Positions 59,301 to 64,000 of a stretch of 64,000 nucleotides of DNA are shown here, piece after piece. This DNA is from Tamarix chinensis. Taxonomy: Eukaryota; Streptophyta; Magnoliopsida; Caryophyllales; Tamaricaceae. The notes below the pieces were generated by a model. It made no database searches. It was not told where the DNA came from and saw only the letters and a program-made list of their open reading frames with translations. The position numbers and the translations under genes were made by a program. Positions within the stretch are counted from its first letter, which is position 1. Each line of letters starts with the position of its first letter. The DNA is taken from the NCBI GenBank assembly GCA_030549775.1, contig CM060181.1, positions 38,069,063 to 38,133,062 of the forward strand, written 5' to 3'.

Positions 59301-60505
59301 TAAAGCTACACCAAACAAACAAATTAAAAAAATTGAAGGAGAAATTTAGAAATATACCAAATGAAATGATGCAAATTTGAGTGCGTAAAGAGTGCTAGAA
59401 CATTGCCATGGGTTAGGGACCACTCGACGGTGGTAGGGTGCATTAGAGGTGGTTATATGGTACCTTAGAGGGCTGCATCAGAACTAATCACAAGGAATTA
59501 CTTTAGATTTTCTTCAATGCGTGTTGGATAATATTTCTCATGTATGTGTTGCTCCAGTGACCTAAGCTTGTGCTTCCATTATCTAGTAGTGGAGGCATGA
59601 CATGGTGGTGTGGTTCAACAAAAAAGGAAGCAAAAGTAGGGAAGTTGGGGTTGGGTTTGGGGTCTAGGTTTGCATAAGAAAAAAAAATGTAGGAATGGGA
59701 TGAGAAAAGAGACAAGGAAAGAAAATTAAGGAAGGGGTTGGGTTTGGTTGATGGGCCTTTTTTTTTTACCAAAATATATAACTACATGGCAATTAAAAGG
59801 ACTTTTCCATTGTGATAAATTTTAATAAAAATATTCATAAAAATCTATAAAATAGATTTTCATAGAAAAATCAAGACTTCACCAATAAAATATTTTATTT
59901 AAATTCATTCACAAAACTTATTAAAAATAGAAAAATGATTCTAAAATAATATTAAATTCACATCAAAGAAATATTTTTATTGAACTTTTAGTGAATCTAA
60001 CTAATTTAAAATATTTTCAAAAAGGTTATCCATAAAAAAATGGGTAAAATATAAGAAAATAAAATTATATAAGAATTAATGAATTTTTGTAGTTTACATT
60101 TTTTCAAAGATTTTATCAACCTAGTATAAAAAGTAAATTCAAATATGGAAAATTGTACTATATAAGTATTATTAAAGTGATTTCAATAATTTAAAGGAAT
60201 TTTATAATTTAAAATAATTTATTTTCATTGATAAATATAATTTTAAAATAAAGTCATAATCACACGATAAAATTATTATTAGAAATAAATTAAAATATTA
60301 TATACAAAACACATGACCAAAAAGAAAAATATTTTAAGTGAAAATTGAATCACATGAATATAATAAAATTATAGTCATAAATAAATATATCTAAAATTAT
60401 CTACAATGATAAATTATTAAATAAACATGAATTCAAACCCATCAATAATACCATTACATGAACTGACAATTTTAACAAAAAAATTCTGGGAAACATGATT
60501 TAAGT
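56379..60505 (-). repeat. Minus-strand LTR (~4.1 kb) abutting the previous LTR
   Basis: Its 3' terminus is at 56379 (degenerate AACCTTAAAATTTACTATTA, then CTACCACTACACTTAGTACT near 56460). That equals the terminal region of the LTRs at 42588 and 1149. Its start is degraded, near 60505. A purine-rich leader is at 59620-59760. No PBS or internal domain separates it from the LTR that begins at 56378. Confidence 0.6.
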
Positions 60506-61369
60506 AAAATAAAATAATTAAATTTTAATTAAATAGTGTCCATAAGTGTTATGTCATAGAAGTGATTTATGGTTATATCAATCCACGAGATGTAATCATA
60601 GCTCTTGAGAGTGTCTTACCCTAAAAGGGTCATGTTACCTAATAACTTAATATAATAGTGAATCCCATGAGCATTTTTCCCCAGAAAGGTCATTAATATC
60701 ATTATACTTGTTATAAATAGTGGGGCATTTGACTCTAAGTGACTAAATAAATAAAAATGTATAATTAGATGAATTCGAACTCTATTTCAATTACCTTCTT
60801 GTACCATTCCATATTATAATTTAATTTACATGTCTAAGCCTTCAATTTGACATTATATATTATGCATGCCATTAATTATGAATTTATTTTTACCTTACTT
60901 AATATAAAAGTATTGATCATCCTTCTTATGGGTCTTACTCATTCATATAAGTAGAAAACTCAGGTTTTGATGTGCATGTTACTAAAGACTGCCTTAAAGA
61001 TTTTGTTGTTTATAACACAATTCTTATAGAGGAGTGATTTTATCTATTAGGCTTTAGGTGTAGAGTCAATGTCATCTGGTAACTAGTTTTTGTCCATATG
61101 CATTTTAGACTCTGAGTTCTATCTGATCCTTTTTTTATTGTATTTTGATTACGTTGTACTCAGGGTTTAATATCCAAACTCTGATCTAAGCTTATGGAAA
61201 TATCTTATGTTCTCTTTTTATATTATCTTAAAATGTAAATGTGTTGTCTTATAATCAATTTGATGATGTCACAGAAAGCTAGAATCATAGCAAGTATATT
61301 GGTAGCACCCAATTATATTGATGTTATGCTTTCATAATTATGATAAGTCATAAGTTTTTGGGTATTACA
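60506..61369 (+). repeat. 3' part of a plus-strand LTR
   Basis: It contains the family block ATCATCCTTCTTATGGGTCT..CTCATTC near 60915 and ends TTTTTGGGTATTACA at 61369. A degenerate PBS follows. The 5' part is missing. Confidence 0.65.
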
Positions 61370-61372
61370 AGT

Positions 61373-61384
61373 TAGTACTAGAGC
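61373..61384 (+). promoter_or_regulatory. Degenerate primer binding site
   Basis: TAGTACTAGAGC, compared with the intact TGGTATCAGAGC. It lies three bases after the LTR end. Confidence 0.6.
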
Positions 61385-61619
61385 TTTGGTTTAGATTACT
61401 GTGTTTTATTTTTAAAAATTTGTCTCAATTGATCCCTTATCTAATGTTATCATTACATTTCGTATTTTGAAGAAAAAAAGTAGTTCTTTGAAATCCAGAT
61501 TAATTTGCAAGAAATTGAGAATGGGAGGCCTAGGAGTTCTTTGAATGTTCTTATGTGTATTACATGTTAGTAAGCTATGAATATTTTATCCTAACCTAAT
61601 TCTTATTTTATAGCTAGTT

Positions 61620-63718
61620 CTTTATGGCATTGAATGGTCATGTTGGCTATTTAGAGGAAGCATTTGAGTCTTTAATTGTGTTTGCTAGGCATTCACCACT
61701 CCCACTTCACCCTCATCCACCACCACTACCTCTATATCACCCATAGGAGGACATCAAAGAAGATATACTTCAAAGGTTTACTAGTCATCATGCACTAGCC
61801 TACTACAGGGAGGTTGATTTGATCATTTTAGAAGGTTAGATTTAGAACTTGGCTTAAACTTTCAAGGCATATAATTGTCTAGGACCAAGGATAGAGAGCA
61901 TAGAAACATCCCTCCTACGAAGGTCAACGGACACCTAGTGGGTAGGTAGTCATTCTCCGGTAGGATCTTACATTTCCTAGAAGGACATCAAGATGGTACT
62001 CAACATGAAGTTCTATTTTGAGAGCCTTAAAAGGGATAAAATTATGGAATTTTAGTATTTGACTTAGGAGAGTATGACAATACAACAGTTCCATGTGTGG
62101 TTCTTAGAGTTTTTGATATTTTCTCCACTTATAATAGCTTTTGAGGTAGCACTAATCTTCTATTTCAAGTAAGGGCTCCACTTAAGAATTCTGTGGATGA
62201 TGGGTGACATGGTCTTCCATGACTTGGCCATGTTGTACAAATGGGCATGTTTTGTCACCATTATAGTTTAGAATAAAGGTTCCATTATCGGCAAGAGTAA
62301 TCCCTAGAGACAATGTTACTAGGGATGGATTTAGTTTTGAGGAGTGATCCTCTAGAATTCTAGTATAGGAGTCAATTAGGTAGTCCTATTAGGTAGTAGG
62401 GATTATAGAGGTACTTCTTTTATCATTTTTGTGGCATAGATCATTTGTTATGAGACTATGGAGGTAGGCTAACTCTATATGATGTTTATTCTAGGATATG
62501 TCAATGATATTTTGAGTGCTAGTGGTAGAGAGGTTAGTTTTAGCTGCAAAGTAGCTTGTTCCAACATCAAGGATTATTTGTACATCAGTAACAATCTTAC
62601 CAGTAATAGAATTTCTAGTTGCCACAATAGAAATAGAGGGAACCTTCCTTGGTGTATAACCTAGAGAGGAAAAGGGGAGGTTACAAGGGTCTCTCACATT
62701 TCCATATGGTAGAGGAGAACAAGCCTTAGGTTTTAGAGGGTATCATGGAGTATACTAGGGAGGAAATTTAGGTGGGCACCTAAATGTCATCATCCATGTA
62801 AAGGTTAATCAATAATAAGAAATAGTCATTAGTACATGTATCCTTTCATTACTCTTTCATATATTATTTGATTTAGGTGCTTCGTTGTCGTTCATGTCTA
62901 CCGCTTTTGTTGCTAGAGTTGCCTTATCTTCATCTACAAGTGTGTTGATATCTATTGTTTTACCTTATGGGGATCAAGTGGATTACACTAAACTTTACTC
63001 AAAATTTCCCTTAAAGATAGGAAGGATATACTTCTTGATAGACTTGGTTTATATGGGCCTACAAGACTTTGATATGATCTTTAGGATCAATATGCTAATG
63101 ATATACCTAGTAGTGATAGCATGTGCATAGGAGTAAATGCTATTGCAAGGACCTTAAGGATTTATGGTCTCTTATAGTATATGAAAGCCTAAACCTATGA
63201 CAGAGGTTTTATGTTCCCATACATTATATTTGTTGGTGTAAAGAGATTATTTTTGTGTGGGTTTTATGAGTTAAATAATGGATATGTCGCCATTGAAGGG
63301 CACTCTAATTTCATAGGACTTTCTTGATATAATTATAGAAGAGATATTGAGTATACTGCTAGTGCACAAGATTGACTTAACCATTGACCTAGTACTAAGG
63401 GATAAGCTTATTTCAAAAGCATTCTACTAGATGGCGTCAATAAAATTACAAGAGTTTAAGTCACAGCTAGAGAAGTTGTTGGCTCAAGAGTACATCTGCC
63501 TAAGCGTATCTCCATGGGGAGCACTGATTCTCTTCATGAAGAAGAAGGATAGGACACTTAGTTTGTGCATTGATTATTGGGGTCTAAACTAATTGATGGC
63601 AAAGAACCAATATCCACTTTCAAGGATAGATGATTTGTTTGATCAACTACAAGGAGCTATGATTTTCTCAAAGATTGACTTGAGGTTAGGTTGCTACCAG
63701 CTACACATAGTAGAGGTA
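61620..63718 (+). pseudogene. Second Ty3/Gypsy gag, protease and RT remnant
   Basis: Plus-strand translation with many stops. A decayed zinc knuckle (YHFCGIDHLL) lies near 62420. The protease core DLGASLSFMSTAF starts at 62870. The pre-RT linker IEEILSILLVHKIDLTIDL is near 63340. RT motifs follow: [24 protein letters not shown], LCIDYWGLN and [32 protein letters not shown] (63490-63710). It stops at 63718, where another LTR begins, just before the RT catalytic YxDD region. It is more decayed than the copy at 51.4-53.05 kb. Confidence 0.82.
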
Positions 63719-64000
63719 TATATAACACCCCAAAATTTACAATTACAAATTTTCATTTAAGCGGAATGGTGAAACACCTTAAATAGGTGTTACTGATGTA
63801 CTCAATTATAATACCCCAAAATTTACTACTGAAAAATTTTATTTTATAGTAGAAGCATAATTAAAATAACTAAGTGTTACCGCTGTAATTGACATAAGTC
63901 GGGTTTACCATCGCAACCTTATGCCAATCACAAGGCTAAATAATTTGAAATGCTTAACAGGATAAAACCAAAAATGAGAGAAGTTTCATTATACCAAATA
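63719..64000 (-). repeat. 3' end of a minus-strand LTR, with doubled terminal hairpin
   Basis: The LTR-terminal motif occurs twice: TATAACACCCCAAAATTTAC at 63719 and TATAATACCCCAAAATTTAC at 63811. The second is followed by the LTR body (GTTACCGCTG..TAAGTCGGGTTTACC), as at 42680-42740. The element continues beyond the window. Confidence 0.65.

Overview
This is plant nuclear DNA, almost certainly from an angiosperm with a large, repeat-rich genome. It holds one spliced host gene with GT-AG introns. It also holds a plant L1-type LINE, decayed Ty3/Gypsy elements primed by initiator tRNA-Met, hAT-type and small palindromic DNA transposons, and very long LTRs. I cannot name the species. There are no bacterial features, CRISPR arrays, rRNA genes or tRNA genes that I can see.

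The only convincing functional gene is on the minus strand at 19705-30957. It is a complete 11-exon gene for a 593-residue tail-anchored TPR protein of the OEP61/TPR7 family, an Hsp70 docking protein of the chloroplast outer envelope and ER. All junctions are GT-AG and the frame stays open throughout. Its introns have absorbed an antisense 3.1-kb solo LTR (intron 2), an antisense LINE 3' fragment (intron 4) and a small hAT element (intron 6). A near full-length LINE lies downstream of it (about 12911-18746). The start of a Gypsy LTR lies only about 540 bp upstream of its ATG.

Layout. 1-1149: 3' end of a plus-strand LTR with a 64-bp minisatellite. About 2.6-6.2 kb: a minus-strand Gypsy derivative (LTR, PPT, internal region, PBS, LTR). 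6.17-8.4 kb: plus-strand integrase remnant, PPT and LTR. 8510-8645: a palindromic MITE. 9.6-11.1 kb: an LTR-like stretch of another type. 12.9-18.7 kb: LINE with target-site duplication, an RRM-bearing ORF1 and an EN-RT-zinc-finger ORF2, both broken by stops. 19.7-31.0 kb: the OEP61-like gene. 31.5-51.1 kb: a nest of elements. LTR 'B' (31498-34090 plus 50051-51080) is split by LTR 'A' (34091-50050), which is itself split by a minus-strand solo LTR (35494-39349), a hAT element (41435-42097) and an unusual 6.6-kb element (42588-49208). 51.08-53.05 kb: PBS and decayed gag-PR-RT belonging to LTR B. 53.05-60.5 kb: two minus-strand LTRs abutting head to tail. 60.5-63.7 kb: plus-strand LTR end, degenerate PBS and decayed gag-PR-RT. 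63.72-64 kb: another minus-strand LTR end.

The most unusual object is the 6.6-kb element at 42588-49208. Both ends are the same 94-bp LTR-terminal hairpin in inverted orientation, about 97% identical, with an exact target duplication outside. It therefore looks like a TIR transposon from the outside but contains a retrotransposon PBS and polypurine tracts. Related LTR copies in the window have this hairpin intact, missing, duplicated or flipped.
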